From: Methylacidiphilales bacterium
GTDB taxonomy: Bacteria; Verrucomicrobiota; Verrucomicrobiia; Methylacidiphilales; UBA1321
DNA length: 64,000 nt
Direction: 5' to 3'
NCBI GenBank assembly: GCA_021272165.1
Contig: JAJSLK010000063.1
Span: 26,528-90,527 of the forward strand
Shown here: positions 30,847-41,511 of the stretch, in pieces
How the letters are laid out: the number at the start of each line of letters is the position of its first letter
Position numbering within the stretch: position 1 is the stretch's first letter
Made by a program: the position numbers and the translations under genes
Notes under the pieces: model-generated
Told to the model about the DNA's origin: nothing
The model's input: the letters and a program-made list of their open reading frames with translations, nothing else
Database searches by the model: none

Positions 30847-31041
30847 GTGCCTAAAATCCAAGTGATCATAAATGAGACTGTTAACCGGGTTTTAACCCAG
30901 ATGAAGGATGCTAACTTGAGAGGAACAAGCAAGTCGGAGGTCGCCTCAACCATCCTTGACGAATGGGTCTGGCACAATAGCAATCACCTCAAGGGATGGG
31001 GCATTTCTTTGACAAAGTCCACGAAAAGGCGCGGCAAATGA
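30847..31041 (+). CDS. Small RHH/CopG-like DNA-binding protein candidate
   Basis: VPKIQVIINETVNRVLTQMKDANLRGTSKSEVASTILDEWVWHN: beta strand plus two helices with GTSKSEVA pattern. Confidence 0.5.
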   Translation: MPKIQVIINETVNRVLTQMKDANLRGTSKSEVASTILDEWVWHNSNHLKGWGISLTKSTKRRGK

Positions 31042-31065
31042 ACGCCTCTGGAAGCTTGAAAATAA

Positions 31066-31848
31066 TTATACATCCTTCCAGAGTTTCCACGGCGGATTGC
31101 CCTGGGCCCAAAGCTTGTTGAGCACCTCGACTTCGCGCAGGTTGTCCATGCATTGCCAATAGCCGTCATGCCGGAAGGCCTGGAGCTTGCCCGCCTCGGC
31201 GACCTTGGGCAGCGCATCGAATTCGAAAATTGTGCCGTCGCCGGGAAGGTAGTCGACGATTTTCTTGTTCAGGACAAAGAATCCGCCGTTGATGTAGCCG
31301 GCCTCGGTGTCGGGTTTTTCGCGGAAGCTGGTGACCGCGTCACCGGAAAGGCTCAATTCGCCAAACCGGCCGGTGGGCCGGACGGCGGTGAGCGTCGCCA
31401 GACCCTGATGGGCGCGATGAAATTTGATCAGCTCGGGCAGGTTGATGTTGCTCAAACCATCGCCGTAGGTGAGAAGAAATTCGTCATCGGGAATGTGGGC
31501 GAGGGCGCGTTTAACGCGGCCGCCGGTAAGCGTTTCCTGCCCCGTATCGAGCAGCGTGACCTGCCAGTCTTCCTCCCCATGCTGGTTGTGCCAGGTGACC
31601 TCCGGAATCGGCCCGAGCCGCAGCGTGACGTCGCTGCTGTACCACTGATAATTGCGGAAGTAGTCCTTGATGACCTCGCCCTTGTAGCCGAGGCAGAGGA
31701 TGAATTCCTTGAATCCATAATGGGCGTAGAACTTCATGATGTGCCAGAGAATCGGGCGGTTGCCGATCGGCACCATCGGCTTGGGGCGAAATTCGGTCTC
31801 CTCGCGCAGGCGCGTGCCGAGTCCGCCACAAAGAATTACGACTTTCAT
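31066..31848 (-). CDS. rfbF: Glucose-1-phosphate cytidylyltransferase
   Basis: MKVVILCGGLGTRLREETEFRPKPMVPIGNRPILWHIMKFYAHYGFKEFILCLGYKG. Confidence 0.95.
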   Translation of the reverse strand: MKVVILCGGLGTRLREETEFRPKPMVPIGNRPILWHIMKFYAHYGFKEFILCLGYKGEVIKDYFRNYQWYSSDVTLRLGPIPEVTWHNQHGEEDWQVTLLDTGQETLTGGRVKRALAHIPDDEFLLTYGDGLSNINLPELIKFHRAHQGLATLTAVRPTGRFGELSLSGDAVTSFREKPDTEAGYINGGFFVLNKKIVDYLPGDGTIFEFDALPKVAEAGKLQAFRHDGYWQCMDNLREVEVLNKLWAQGNPPWKLWKDV

Positions 31849-31854
31849 GATGCG

Positions 31855-32847
31855 TCAGGGTTCAAAGTTGATCCGTTCCAGCTCGACCACATATGGCCGT
31901 TTCTGGACCTGGGTGTGGATCGCGCCGATATACTCGCCAAGAATGCCGATAAAGAAAAGCTGCACGGAGCCGAAAAAGAAGAGGCCGATTTCGAGCGGCG
32001 CCAGGCCGAGGCTGAACTTGTCCCAGTAAAGCAGCTTGAAAACAAAGTAGCCAAGCGCGATGCAAAGACTCATCAGCGATACGGCAAAGCCAAGCATGGT
32101 GGCGAGCCGCAACGGCACCTTTGAGTGGTTGGTGATGCCGAGCATGGCCATGTCGTAGAGCCGGTAAAAATTGTTGCTGGTGATGCCACGCTTCCGCACC
32201 GGCTGATGATAGGGAATCTTGGCGGCGGGAAATCCGATTTCCGAGACGAGCCCGCGGAAATAGGGATAGGGATCCTCCATCTCGGCGAGAATATCGACGA
32301 AACGGCGGTCATAGAGGCCGAACCCGGTCGCGTTCTTGTTGAGCTCGATCTCGGCCAACCGCGTGACCAGCTCGTAATAGAGCCGGCGGATGGTGAAAAA
32401 GATGATCGATTCCTCGCTGTCCTGCTTGACCGCCACGACAATCAGAAATCCCTCCTCCCACTTCTTGAGGAATTCCTTGATCAGCTCGGGCGGGTCCTGC
32501 AAATCAGAAACGAGGCTGATGACGGCATCGCCTTTCGCCTGCAACATCGCGTGATAAGGCGAGCGGATGTGGCCAAAGTTGCGCGCGTTGACGATGACCT
32601 TGACGTTTTTGTCCTGCGCGGCGATCTCCCGCAAAATGGCCACCGTGCGGTCCTGCGATGCGTTGTCGATGAAGATGTGCTCGTAGCGGTAGCGGCCGAT
32701 CTCCTGGAAGATTTTTTTGACCTGCTCGTAGCATTCGCGGACGTTGCCCTCCTCATTGTAGCAGCCGCTGACGACACTGATGAGCTTGGGCTTCCCGTCG
32801 GACGCGGAAATTGAAGAAGGGACAATGCAGGCGGAGGTTCGTTCCAT
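31855..32847 (-). CDS. Family 2 glycosyltransferase, DPM1/GtrB type with C-terminal TM segments
   Basis: ISVVSGCYNEEGNVRECYEQVKKIF; SDLQDPPELI; C-terminal two-helix region. Start set at MERTSACIV. Confidence 0.88.
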   Translation of the reverse strand: MERTSACIVPSSISASDGKPKLISVVSGCYNEEGNVRECYEQVKKIFQEIGRYRYEHIFIDNASQDRTVAILREIAAQDKNVKVIVNARNFGHIRSPYHAMLQAKGDAVISLVSDLQDPPELIKEFLKKWEEGFLIVVAVKQDSEESIIFFTIRRLYYELVTRLAEIELNKNATGFGLYDRRFVDILAEMEDPYPYFRGLVSEIGFPAAKIPYHQPVRKRGITSNNFYRLYDMAMLGITNHSKVPLRLATMLGFAVSLMSLCIALGYFVFKLLYWDKFSLGLAPLEIGLFFFGSVQLFFIGILGEYIGAIHTQVQKRPYVVELERINFEP

Positions 32848-32863
32848 CCTTCTGTCTTTCCTA

Positions 32864-33125
32864 GAGGCTGTCCGAAAAATAGGCAAGGGTCGCGCCGAAA
32901 GATTTTTTGTTTTCCGGCGAGGAGTCGAATGAGGAGCATAGCCATCGCTACGTGACGAGCAAACGACAAAGCCGAAAGGCAAAAAGGCTTCGGTCCGAAG
33001 GGTAACGGCGAATTTGGAGCCGAGCTCTTCGTTGCTCACTCCTTACAAACCGCGGAGGGTATGCTCGTCGTTCGGGCCTCGATTCGACCCATCACGCGAC
33101 CCCTGTCTATTTTTCGGATAGCCTC
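32864..33125. mobile_element. MITE-like 262-bp element with 31-bp terminal inverted repeats
   Basis: Left gaggctgtccgaaaaataggcaagggtcgcg; right reverse complement gaggctatccgaaaaatagacaggggtcgcg: 28/31 identical; no ORF inside. Confidence 0.75.
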
Positions 33126-33157
33126 TGGCAAAGGATTTCAAACCGCAACGCATGTCG

Positions 33158-34888
33158 TCATGGCATGCCCTTTACTTTGGGCACATAGGGGGTCAAATCG
33201 ACGGTCGGACCATCGCGGGAGCTAAGGGTGATCCTGAGCGGGACAAGGCTTTCCAGCGTGATGAATTTGAGCTCGGGCCGCTCGGCCATCAGGCGCTCCT
33301 TTTGATCGTAGGGCGGCTCCGGGTTGTAGGCGCCGAACGGATAATAGGCATAAGTTCGCGTATATAGCTGGTCCCCCTGGGCCGTGGGCGAATAGCCCCA
33401 GGTATTGGTGATGTGGGCCACGATGGCGTAGTTGTAAGTGCCGAGCAAACTGTAAGGGATGGCGAACCGGTTCAAATTGTAAACTTTTTCCGGAATCAGC
33501 ACAGCCACCCGGTCGCCCGGTTGCAGCATCGGACGGACTTGGTCCCAATAGCGGTCCATGCCGCCGGTGAAGAGAAGTTCACGGTCGATATTCATCGCAT
33601 TGAACGACGGCGGCAGGGGACAAATCAGCATGGGAACGACCATGGTCGCGGCGCTGGCAAAGGCGGTGATTCGCCGGCCCCGCAGCGTGAAGCCCGGCGG
33701 CCGCAACAGCAGAAAAAGATGAAAGAAGAACTGAAACTGAAGCAGCTCGCGAAAAGGCCAGCGCATCGATTTGAAAAGCGGCAGATGGATCATGATTCGC
33801 GTGATCCAGAGGGGGCGCCAGATCAAAACTCCCACGAAGATCATCATGCCGAACGTGACCAGCTCCAGGCCGCGCCATTTCCATGAGCCGGTCAGGGCCG
33901 GAAGCAGACACCAGGCCGCGGCGGATGCACCCAGGGCCAGGGTGTAGGTCGTTTGGATGTCCCAATCCGGTTGAATCAACCAGACCGCGGTGCCGATGAA
34001 GAAGGCGATCGGCATTTGTCCCAGCGGGATGTTGTATGACTGCATGTCGTCCAGGCTCACGCCGTGCGCGCGCCAACTGGTGAAGAATCCTTCGACCATC
34101 GGGACGAGCAGCGGCAGCATGATGATAATGGCCAGGCCGTATCCGAGCAGCCAGCAACCGATGGGCATGATCGACCGCCGCTCCAAGCTGACGCCGAGGG
34201 CAAAAAGCGTGAAGAGGATGCTACCCGAGACGGTGGGCGAGAGATGCCCCGCCAACACCGAATGGAGCGAGGCCAGCATCACGATGATAATTCCCCGCCG
34301 CCAGGTCCGCTGCAGAATGCCGAGGGCCAGCCAGGGCAGCCCGCTGTGATTGCCGAGAAAGTTGAGCCAGCTCGCCCCCGTGGTCAGCGCCATCACGCTG
34401 TAAGTGAAGCTCAGCGTGAAAAACATGATCCAGCCGTCATTGATTTCCAGCGCCATATCGCCCCGGAGATAGTGGGCCAGACAGACGAATCCGGCCGTGG
34501 CCAGCATGAAAAAGACGAAGGCATCGACGTCGATGATGAAGAAATGAAAAGGCGTGCCGGCCAGAAGCGAGACAAGCAGATAAAGCGGATGCCACGAAAA
34601 GAAGGTCGGATCGCGCAACAAATCGTAATGGCCGCCGAAAAGGTAATCGGAAATGAAGGGCGACCGTCCCGAGAGCAATCGGTGGCCCATCCCCATGAAA
34701 AACGGGTACCCGCCATCGAGATTATCGTCGGTCAGGAAAAAGCAGGGCCGCCAGCATTGAAGCAGCGCAAAGATAAGCGCCGAGGCAAGCAGGTTGTTCC
34801 GCAATAGAATGCCCAGATGGGTTTGCCTCTTGATTCCCTCCTCGGCTTCTGGCGCAATCACCTCGCAGTAATAGCTGCATATCGTCAT
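33158..34888 (-). CDS. Polytopic membrane protein (YfhO/glycosyltransferase-like)
   Basis: Long ORF with about 10 hydrophobic segments and a soluble C-terminus. Confidence 0.6.
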   Translation of the reverse strand: MTICSYYCEVIAPEAEEGIKRQTHLGILLRNNLLASALIFALLQCWRPCFFLTDDNLDGGYPFFMGMGHRLLSGRSPFISDYLFGGHYDLLRDPTFFSWHPLYLLVSLLAGTPFHFFIIDVDAFVFFMLATAGFVCLAHYLRGDMALEINDGWIMFFTLSFTYSVMALTTGASWLNFLGNHSGLPWLALGILQRTWRRGIIIVMLASLHSVLAGHLSPTVSGSILFTLFALGVSLERRSIMPIGCWLLGYGLAIIIMLPLLVPMVEGFFTSWRAHGVSLDDMQSYNIPLGQMPIAFFIGTAVWLIQPDWDIQTTYTLALGASAAAWCLLPALTGSWKWRGLELVTFGMMIFVGVLIWRPLWITRIMIHLPLFKSMRWPFRELLQFQFFFHLFLLLRPPGFTLRGRRITAFASAATMVVPMLICPLPPSFNAMNIDRELLFTGGMDRYWDQVRPMLQPGDRVAVLIPEKVYNLNRFAIPYSLLGTYNYAIVAHITNTWGYSPTAQGDQLYTRTYAYYPFGAYNPEPPYDQKERLMAERPELKFITLESLVPLRITLSSRDGPTVDLTPYVPKVKGMP

Positions 34889-35927
34889 GGTGGGCAAATC
34901 TCAAAAAAATCCTTTTGCACTACCCGCTGACGATCTCGCGCGAATTCTCCGCCAGGCTTCCGGCAATTTCGATCTACTGCGCGGCAAAAGTCTTTTTCTC
35001 ACCGGGGGCACCGGCTTTTTCGGCAAATGGCTCCTTGGCGCGCTGATCCACGCCAACGCCGAACTCGGCCTTGGGCTGAAGCTGACGGTGCTTTCCCGGA
35101 ATCCGACCGGCTTCCGGCAAAAATATCCCGAATTGGATAATTCATCCATTGTCCGCTTTATGCCGGGCCACGTCGCCGATTTCGCGTTGCCTGCCGACCA
35201 TTTTGATTACGTTATTCACGCCGCCGCCGACACGGTCATTGTCTCCTCGGAGGCGGAGGAACGGGAACGAAGCCGCGCCATTGTCCAGGGAACCCGGCAC
35301 ATGCTCGAGCTGGCCCGAAAAAACGGTGCCCGATTTCTCAATGTCAGTTCCGGGGCGGTTTATGGTTCTCTTGCCGGGCAACCTGGCGGCGCGAAGGAAG
35401 ATGATTATGCCGGGGCCACGCCGCTGATTCCCTATGCCGAGGCCAAACGGGAAGCCGAGGAGCTCTGCGCCGATTCGGACGTCGATTTCGTCACCGCCCG
35501 CGCCTTCGCCTTTCTCGGGCCCTGCCTGCCGCTCGAGGCCCATTTCGCCGCGGGAAATTTCCTGCGCGATGTGCTACGGGGCGGCCCGATCCAGGTTCGC
35601 GGCGACGGCACCGCTCTCCGTTCTTATCTTTACCCCACCGATCTCGTCGCCTGGCTTCTGCGGATTCTTCTGCGCGGCGAGCGCGGCCGTGCCTACAATG
35701 TCGGCTCGGCCGAAACCGTTTCGACCGCCCAACTGGCCCGCCTGATCGCGGACGCCGTCAATCCCGCCATGGAGGTGACGATCCAATCGATTCAGCCGCT
35801 GGGCCCGCAAAACATCTACCTGCCCGACGTCACCCGCGCCCGAACTGAGTTGAGTCTCGAGGTGACGATTCCCTTGCGCGAAGCCATCGCGCGCACTCTG
35901 GCTTTCCTAAGAGACGCCCACAGTTAA
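34887..35927 (+). CDS. NAD-dependent epimerase/dehydratase
   Basis: LFLTGGTGFFGKWLLGALI; NVSSGAVYGSLAGQPGG; YAEAKREAE. Confidence 0.88.
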   Translation: MVGKSQKNPFALPADDLARILRQASGNFDLLRGKSLFLTGGTGFFGKWLLGALIHANAELGLGLKLTVLSRNPTGFRQKYPELDNSSIVRFMPGHVADFALPADHFDYVIHAAADTVIVSSEAEERERSRAIVQGTRHMLELARKNGARFLNVSSGAVYGSLAGQPGGAKEDDYAGATPLIPYAEAKREAEELCADSDVDFVTARAFAFLGPCLPLEAHFAAGNFLRDVLRGGPIQVRGDGTALRSYLYPTDLVAWLLRILLRGERGRAYNVGSAETVSTAQLARLIADAVNPAMEVTIQSIQPLGPQNIYLPDVTRARTELSLEVTIPLREAIARTLAFLRDAHS

Positions 35928-36952
35928 CGCTTTTCGGCCAGCAATTCCTCGCAGGCCGCAATCACGTCGCGGGCCTCGATCTCCGCCATCGAGCGTTTTT
36001 TCACCTGCGCGTAACGTTCGCGCGTGTCCGTAACCGGGATGTATCCATGGCTCGTCACGATCCGGTAAGGCACCTGCCACGGGTACCAATAATCCTCGAT
36101 CGACGGGCCAAACAACGCGACCACGGGGCAGCCGCAGGCAGCGGCCAGGTGCATCGCGGCGGTGTTCGGGCCCACGTAAAGTTTCGCCCGGGAAAAAAGC
36201 CACGCCATCTCGGGCCAGGTGGTTTTTCCCTCGGTATTGAGCAGGGACGACCCCAATTCCCGCCGCACCCACGCCGCCTCTTCGATCTCATGCGCGACGG
36301 GCCCGCAGGCAATCACAACTCGGGAAAATCGTTTGAGCAAGGCACGACAGACCTCACGCCAACCCTCGCGATGCCACCGGTTGAATGCCTGTCGCGAGCC
36401 GACCTGCACGACACAAAAATCGTCCAGTTTTTCCGCGGGCTTCCAGGCTTTCATGAATGGCGGATCGAAACGCAACGGCGGGATCGGCTGGGCCAACGAC
36501 AAAAATTTGGAGACGGAATGAAAATCCTTTTCCACGCGATGGCATGTCTCCCAGTCGAAGCCGGACATGGCAGTGAATCGCCGTCGTTCGAGCCAGTTCA
36601 AGGGACTCGCCGTTTTGACCGAATAGCGTTTCCGTCCCCGGCACAACATCGCAAAGAGCCGCGCCCGATGCCCGTCGCCCAGCTCGAAAATATAGTCAAA
36701 GGTCACGCTCCGGAGCTTCAGCAATACGCCCACCTGCCGCCAGAAATCACCACGTTTTCGACTGTCTTTATCAATACCAGTCAGCGTGAAAATGCGATGG
36801 ATCTCCGGGCAACCGGCCAGGATCGATTCGCCACCCCGGCGCACCACAACCCAGATTTCCGCGTCGGGATAATCGCGTTTGATCGCCGTGATGGTCGGCG
36901 TCAGGATCAGGGAATCGCCGATGTGCTTCGGCTTGATCAGCAGGACGCGCAT
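35924..36952 (-). CDS. Family 9 glycosyltransferase (heptosyltransferase-like)
   Basis: MRVLLIKPKHIGDSLILTPTITAIKRDYPDAEIWVVVRRG; YVGPNTAAMHLAAACGCPVVALFGPS. Confidence 0.9.
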   Translation of the reverse strand: MRVLLIKPKHIGDSLILTPTITAIKRDYPDAEIWVVVRRGGESILAGCPEIHRIFTLTGIDKDSRKRGDFWRQVGVLLKLRSVTFDYIFELGDGHRARLFAMLCRGRKRYSVKTASPLNWLERRRFTAMSGFDWETCHRVEKDFHSVSKFLSLAQPIPPLRFDPPFMKAWKPAEKLDDFCVVQVGSRQAFNRWHREGWREVCRALLKRFSRVVIACGPVAHEIEEAAWVRRELGSSLLNTEGKTTWPEMAWLFSRAKLYVGPNTAAMHLAAACGCPVVALFGPSIEDYWYPWQVPYRIVTSHGYIPVTDTRERYAQVKKRSMAEIEARDVIAACEELLAEKR

Positions 36953-36958
36953 ACGCGC

Positions 36959-37705
<747 letters not shown>

Positions 37706-37817
37706 TCAGGGAGAAAGGTAGCGATTTACAGTGGGTTGTCGATCTTGACGTGGCTGAAGGGCAAAAACTTCAAACTCATTTTCTTGTCGGCCGATTTTCC
37801 TCGCCCACAATTCTTTC

Positions 37818-38330
37818 ATGCCCATCGGCCGCGTTCTTCTCACCCAGGCCCAAATTCGCAAGCGCGTGCGCGAACTCGGCCACAGCCTGAACCGTCACTA
37901 CCGCGGTCAACAACCAATCATCATCGGGGTCATGAATGGGGCGCTCTTTTTCCTCGCTGATCTTCTGCGCGCCATCGACCTCGGCGATGCTGAAATCTCC
38001 TGCCTGCGCCTGGCCAGCTATGCCGGGAAAAAAAGGACGGGCCAAATCCGGGGCCTCGACGCACTCGACCAATCAGTCGCCGGCCGCCCCGTCCTCATCG
38101 TCGACGATATTCTCGACACGGGCCAGACCCTCGTCGCACTGGTGAAGCGCCTGAAAAAACTCGGCGCTTCTGAAATCAAAACCTGCGTCCTGCTCGAAAA
38201 ACGGCGCCCGCGCAAGGTCAGTCACAAGCCCGACTGGGTCGGCTTCCGGATCGCCAATGAATTCGTGGTTGGCTACGGGCTCGATTACAACAGCCGCTAC
38301 CGAACTCTTCGCCAAATTCGTGTGCTTTGA
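37818..38330 (+). CDS. hpt: Hypoxanthine phosphoribosyltransferase
   Basis: GVMNGALFFLADLLR; VLIVDDILDTGQTL (PRPP motif); NEFVVGYGLDY. Confidence 0.93.
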   Translation: MPIGRVLLTQAQIRKRVRELGHSLNRHYRGQQPIIIGVMNGALFFLADLLRAIDLGDAEISCLRLASYAGKKRTGQIRGLDALDQSVAGRPVLIVDDILDTGQTLVALVKRLKKLGASEIKTCVLLEKRRPRKVSHKPDWVGFRIANEFVVGYGLDYNSRYRTLRQIRVL

Positions 38331-38393
38331 GGCCCTACTTCCCCTCAAGCTCACCCTTGCCCTCTTTGCCGGACGAGCCATAGTAGTAAGGAT

Positions 38394-39698
38394 ATGTCCG
38401 ACGCCTCCCAGCCGAACGGTGCCGCGCCCGCGCCAAAAAAACGCATCAATCTCCGCACACCGGAGATCATGAAACTCGTGCAGGAGCAGGTGGAGAGCCA
38501 CTACCGCAGCCCGGTTGTCGAATACCTGCGCCACACCAAATCGTACCTCTCCGCCAACGGCCTCACGGTCAAGCTGGCGAAGGCCTTCGGCTTCTGCTAC
38601 GGCGTCGAGCGCGCGATCAATCTCGCCTATGCCTCCGCCAAGTATTTCAAGGGCCACAACATCTATCTGCTCGGCGAAATCATCCACAACCCGGAGGTGA
38701 ACGACCAGCTCCGCGAAATGGGCATCAAGCAGCTCAAGGAAACCCGCGGCGTCTACGATCTCGACGGCCTGACCGAGGAGGACGTGGTCATCGTTCCCGC
38801 TTTCGGCGCGGAAGTGAAAGTCCTTCATCGCCTCAAGGACATCGGCTGTTACCAGGTCGACACCACCTGCGGCGACGTCATGAGCGTCTGGCGCCGGGTC
38901 CATCAATATCGCAAGCAGGGCACCACTTCCATCATCCACGGCAAGGCCTGGCATGAGGAAACCAAGGCCACCGTTTCGCAGGCCATCAGCGAGAACGGCA
39001 GCACCCATTATCTCGTTGTCTTCTCCCTGGCGGAAACCGATTATGTCTGTGACTACATCCGCAAGGGCGGCAACAAGGATGAGTTCCTCAAGAAATTCGA
39101 GGGCGCCTATTCTCCCGGCTTTGATCCCGACCAGCATCTCGTCCGGGTGGGCATCGCCAACCAGACCACGATGATGAAGAACGAGACGGAAGAAGTGCAG
39201 CACCGTTTTGAAAAGGCGATGGCTGACCGTTTTGGCCGCGGGAACCTCGACGCCCACTTCAGCAAGGCCGACACCATCTGCGGCGCCACGCAGGAACGGC
39301 AGGACGCTCTTTCCGAGATGCTCGGGCAGGAAAAGATGAACCTGCTCCTGGTTGTCGGCGGCTACAACAGCAGCAATACCTCACACCTTGCCGAAATGGG
39401 TGAGGCCGTGCTGCCGACCTACTTCATCAAGAATTCCGAGAAGCTCATCTCGCCGAAGGAAATCTCCCATTACGACCAGCATCGCCAGCAGGAAATCATC
39501 ACCCATGACTGGCTGCCTGAAGGCAAGGCGGTGGTCGGCATTACCGCCGGGGCTTCATGCCCGAACAACCTGCTCGAGGAAACCATCCACCGCCTCTACG
39601 AATTCCGTGACGTCGAGGTGGAAAGCCTTCTGCCCGCCGACTATCGCGAGATCGTCGGCCTGGCGCCGATGCCCGGCGACTCCGCCGGGCATAATTAA
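38394..39698 (+). CDS. ispH: 4-hydroxy-3-methylbut-2-enyl diphosphate reductase (long form)
   Basis: AKAFGFCYGVERAINLAY; LLGEIIHNPEVN; conserved Cys; ITAGASCPNNLLEETI. Confidence 0.95.
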   Translation: MSDASQPNGAAPAPKKRINLRTPEIMKLVQEQVESHYRSPVVEYLRHTKSYLSANGLTVKLAKAFGFCYGVERAINLAYASAKYFKGHNIYLLGEIIHNPEVNDQLREMGIKQLKETRGVYDLDGLTEEDVVIVPAFGAEVKVLHRLKDIGCYQVDTTCGDVMSVWRRVHQYRKQGTTSIIHGKAWHEETKATVSQAISENGSTHYLVVFSLAETDYVCDYIRKGGNKDEFLKKFEGAYSPGFDPDQHLVRVGIANQTTMMKNETEEVQHRFEKAMADRFGRGNLDAHFSKADTICGATQERQDALSEMLGQEKMNLLLVVGGYNSSNTSHLAEMGEAVLPTYFIKNSEKLISPKEISHYDQHRQQEIITHDWLPEGKAVVGITAGASCPNNLLEETIHRLYEFRDVEVESLLPADYREIVGLAPMPGDSAGHN

Positions 39699-39716
39699 GC
39701 GTTTCGTCCGGAGCCG

Positions 39717-39953
39717 CTATTCATCTCCGTCGTCGCCGATCGAGGCCGTGGGGCAAACGTCCCGCGCCCGTCCCGCCGCATCCTCCTCTTCCGGCGTGGC
39801 GGGCTGCTTGAAGAAATAGACCTTCGTCTCGTCGGCGTTGTACTTCAACAGCTGCGGCGCCTCAGTCAGGCAGGTCTGGCACGGCACGCAGGTATCGTCG
39901 ACATACCATTTGCCCGGCACATTCTCGGAGACTTTTATCGTTTTATCGGCCAT
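39717..39953 (-). CDS. Ferredoxin
   Basis: YVDDTCVPCQTCLTEAPQLL...RARDVCPTASI: CxxCxxC...CP. Confidence 0.9.
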   Translation of the reverse strand: MADKTIKVSENVPGKWYVDDTCVPCQTCLTEAPQLLKYNADETKVYFFKQPATPEEEDAAGRARDVCPTASIGDDGDE

Positions 39954-39983
39954 GGAACTTCTCCTCCTTTGGGGTTTTTCTAA

Positions 39984-41306
39984 TCATCGAAATTCCGCGG
40001 GCTGGCCGGTGGCTTCCAGCACCGTCAGCCACAGGTCGCCCTGCGGATTGACCTTCCGCCGCCGTACCGTGACCACTTTGATCGGTAGGTTGACGTAGTG
40101 GCCGTGCCAGCGCCCGACCACCATGTTCGTCTTGCCCGCCATCGCGGCATGGACCGCGTTCTGGGCCAGACGGAGGCAATAAATCGCGTCCTGCGGCACT
40201 GCTGGCACGCTGCGAATCACGTAACTGGGATCGATGTACTTGATGTTGATTTCCTTGTTGATCGATTTGAAGTGGGTCTCGATTTCCTTCTTGAGGAAAG
40301 GTCCGATATCGCCATAGCGGACGTTGCCCGAGGCGTCCTTCAGGCTCGGATCGCAATTCACCAGATGCTGGCCGGCGCCTTCCGCCACCACCACCACGGC
40401 ATGTCCTCGTCCCGCCAGCCGCTCCTCCAGGCATTTCAGCAGGCCATGCTTACCTTGAAGCTGAAACGGCACCTCCGGAATGAGCACAAAATTCACGCTA
40501 TTGTCCGCCAGCGCCGCAAACGCCGCGATGAATCCCGAATCGCGTCCCATCAGCTTCACCAGCCCGACGCCATTGGGATAACCCCTCGCCTCGCTGTGGG
40601 CGCAGCGCACCGCCCGGACCGCCTCGGCGAAGGCCGTCTCGAAGCCGAAACTCTTGTCCATGAACTCGAGGTCGTTGTCGATGGTCTTCGGAATGCCCAC
40701 CACGCTGATCTTGAGCCCGCGGCTGGCCACCTCGCTGACGATGTCGCTGGCGCCGCGCAGTGTGCCGTCGCCGCCGATGACAAAGAGGATGTTCACCTTC
40801 AGTTCGACCAGATTGTCGACGATTTCCTTTTTCGACTGCGGGCCGCGCGAGCTGCCCAGGATCGTTCCGCCCTCCTGATGAATCTCGCTGACAAAATCAG
40901 GCGTCAGGTTGAGCGGTGTGTGGCCGTGGCGCGGAATGAACCCCTCGTAGCCGTAGGGAATCCCGTAAATCGTCCGTACACCATAGCCGTAATTGAGCGT
41001 CATCACCAGGCCGCGGATCACGTCGTTCAATCCGGGACAAAGACCGCCGCAGGTGACGATCGCACAGATGGTTTTGCTTGGTTGGAAATAAATCTTCTCG
41101 CGCGGCCCCGCCCGCTCCATGGTCACGGGTTCTCCGCCGGCTTCCAGCGCCAGGCGAACCTTCTCCGGCGAGTAGTCAAAAAGAATCCGGCAATTGTCCG
41201 TAATGAAGTCGGCATGTGCCTCGCTTCGAACGCGATGCAGCGGGGTGGAAAACTCCGCCTCCCCGAGGCTGGGGATATCAAAATCTTTCCGGGAAATCTT
41301 CGTCAT
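39984..41306 (-). CDS. pfkA: 6-phosphofructokinase (pfkA superfamily, long form)
   Basis: AIVTCGGLCPGLNDVIRGLV; FVIGGDGTLRGASDI; GIPKTIDNDLEFMDKSFGFETAFAEAVRAV; start set at MTKISRKDF. Confidence 0.9.
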   Translation of the reverse strand: MTKISRKDFDIPSLGEAEFSTPLHRVRSEAHADFITDNCRILFDYSPEKVRLALEAGGEPVTMERAGPREKIYFQPSKTICAIVTCGGLCPGLNDVIRGLVMTLNYGYGVRTIYGIPYGYEGFIPRHGHTPLNLTPDFVSEIHQEGGTILGSSRGPQSKKEIVDNLVELKVNILFVIGGDGTLRGASDIVSEVASRGLKISVVGIPKTIDNDLEFMDKSFGFETAFAEAVRAVRCAHSEARGYPNGVGLVKLMGRDSGFIAAFAALADNSVNFVLIPEVPFQLQGKHGLLKCLEERLAGRGHAVVVVAEGAGQHLVNCDPSLKDASGNVRYGDIGPFLKKEIETHFKSINKEINIKYIDPSYVIRSVPAVPQDAIYCLRLAQNAVHAAMAGKTNMVVGRWHGHYVNLPIKVVTVRRRKVNPQGDLWLTVLEATGQPAEFR

Positions 41307-41469
41307 GGTTGCGTCCTTGGGAAAACAGAAAGCACTAATCGTTCCTGATGGAAAGCCTGGCGTGCGAATTTGCGCGTCCACGCGAGTTCCCTCTCCGCTT
41401 GCACCCATTCTTTCCCAGATTGACCTCTCCGGCGAAATACGCGACTTTGCCTCTGTCTTCCCCAAAACA

Positions 41470-41511
41470 GGACGAGTGGCAGAGTGGTTGAATGCGGCTG
41501 ACTTGAAATCA
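41470..41511 (+). pseudogene. tRNA-Ser 5'-half remnant
   Basis: GGACGAGTGGCAGAGTGGTTGAATGCGGCTGACTTGAAATCA; ends immediately after the anticodon loop. Confidence 0.85.

Noticed and set aside
38073-39257. 394-aa minus-strand ORF
   Set aside because: Antisense to hpt/ispH, which have clear signatures.
40098-41348. 416-aa plus-strand ORF
   Set aside because: Antisense to the phosphofructokinase.
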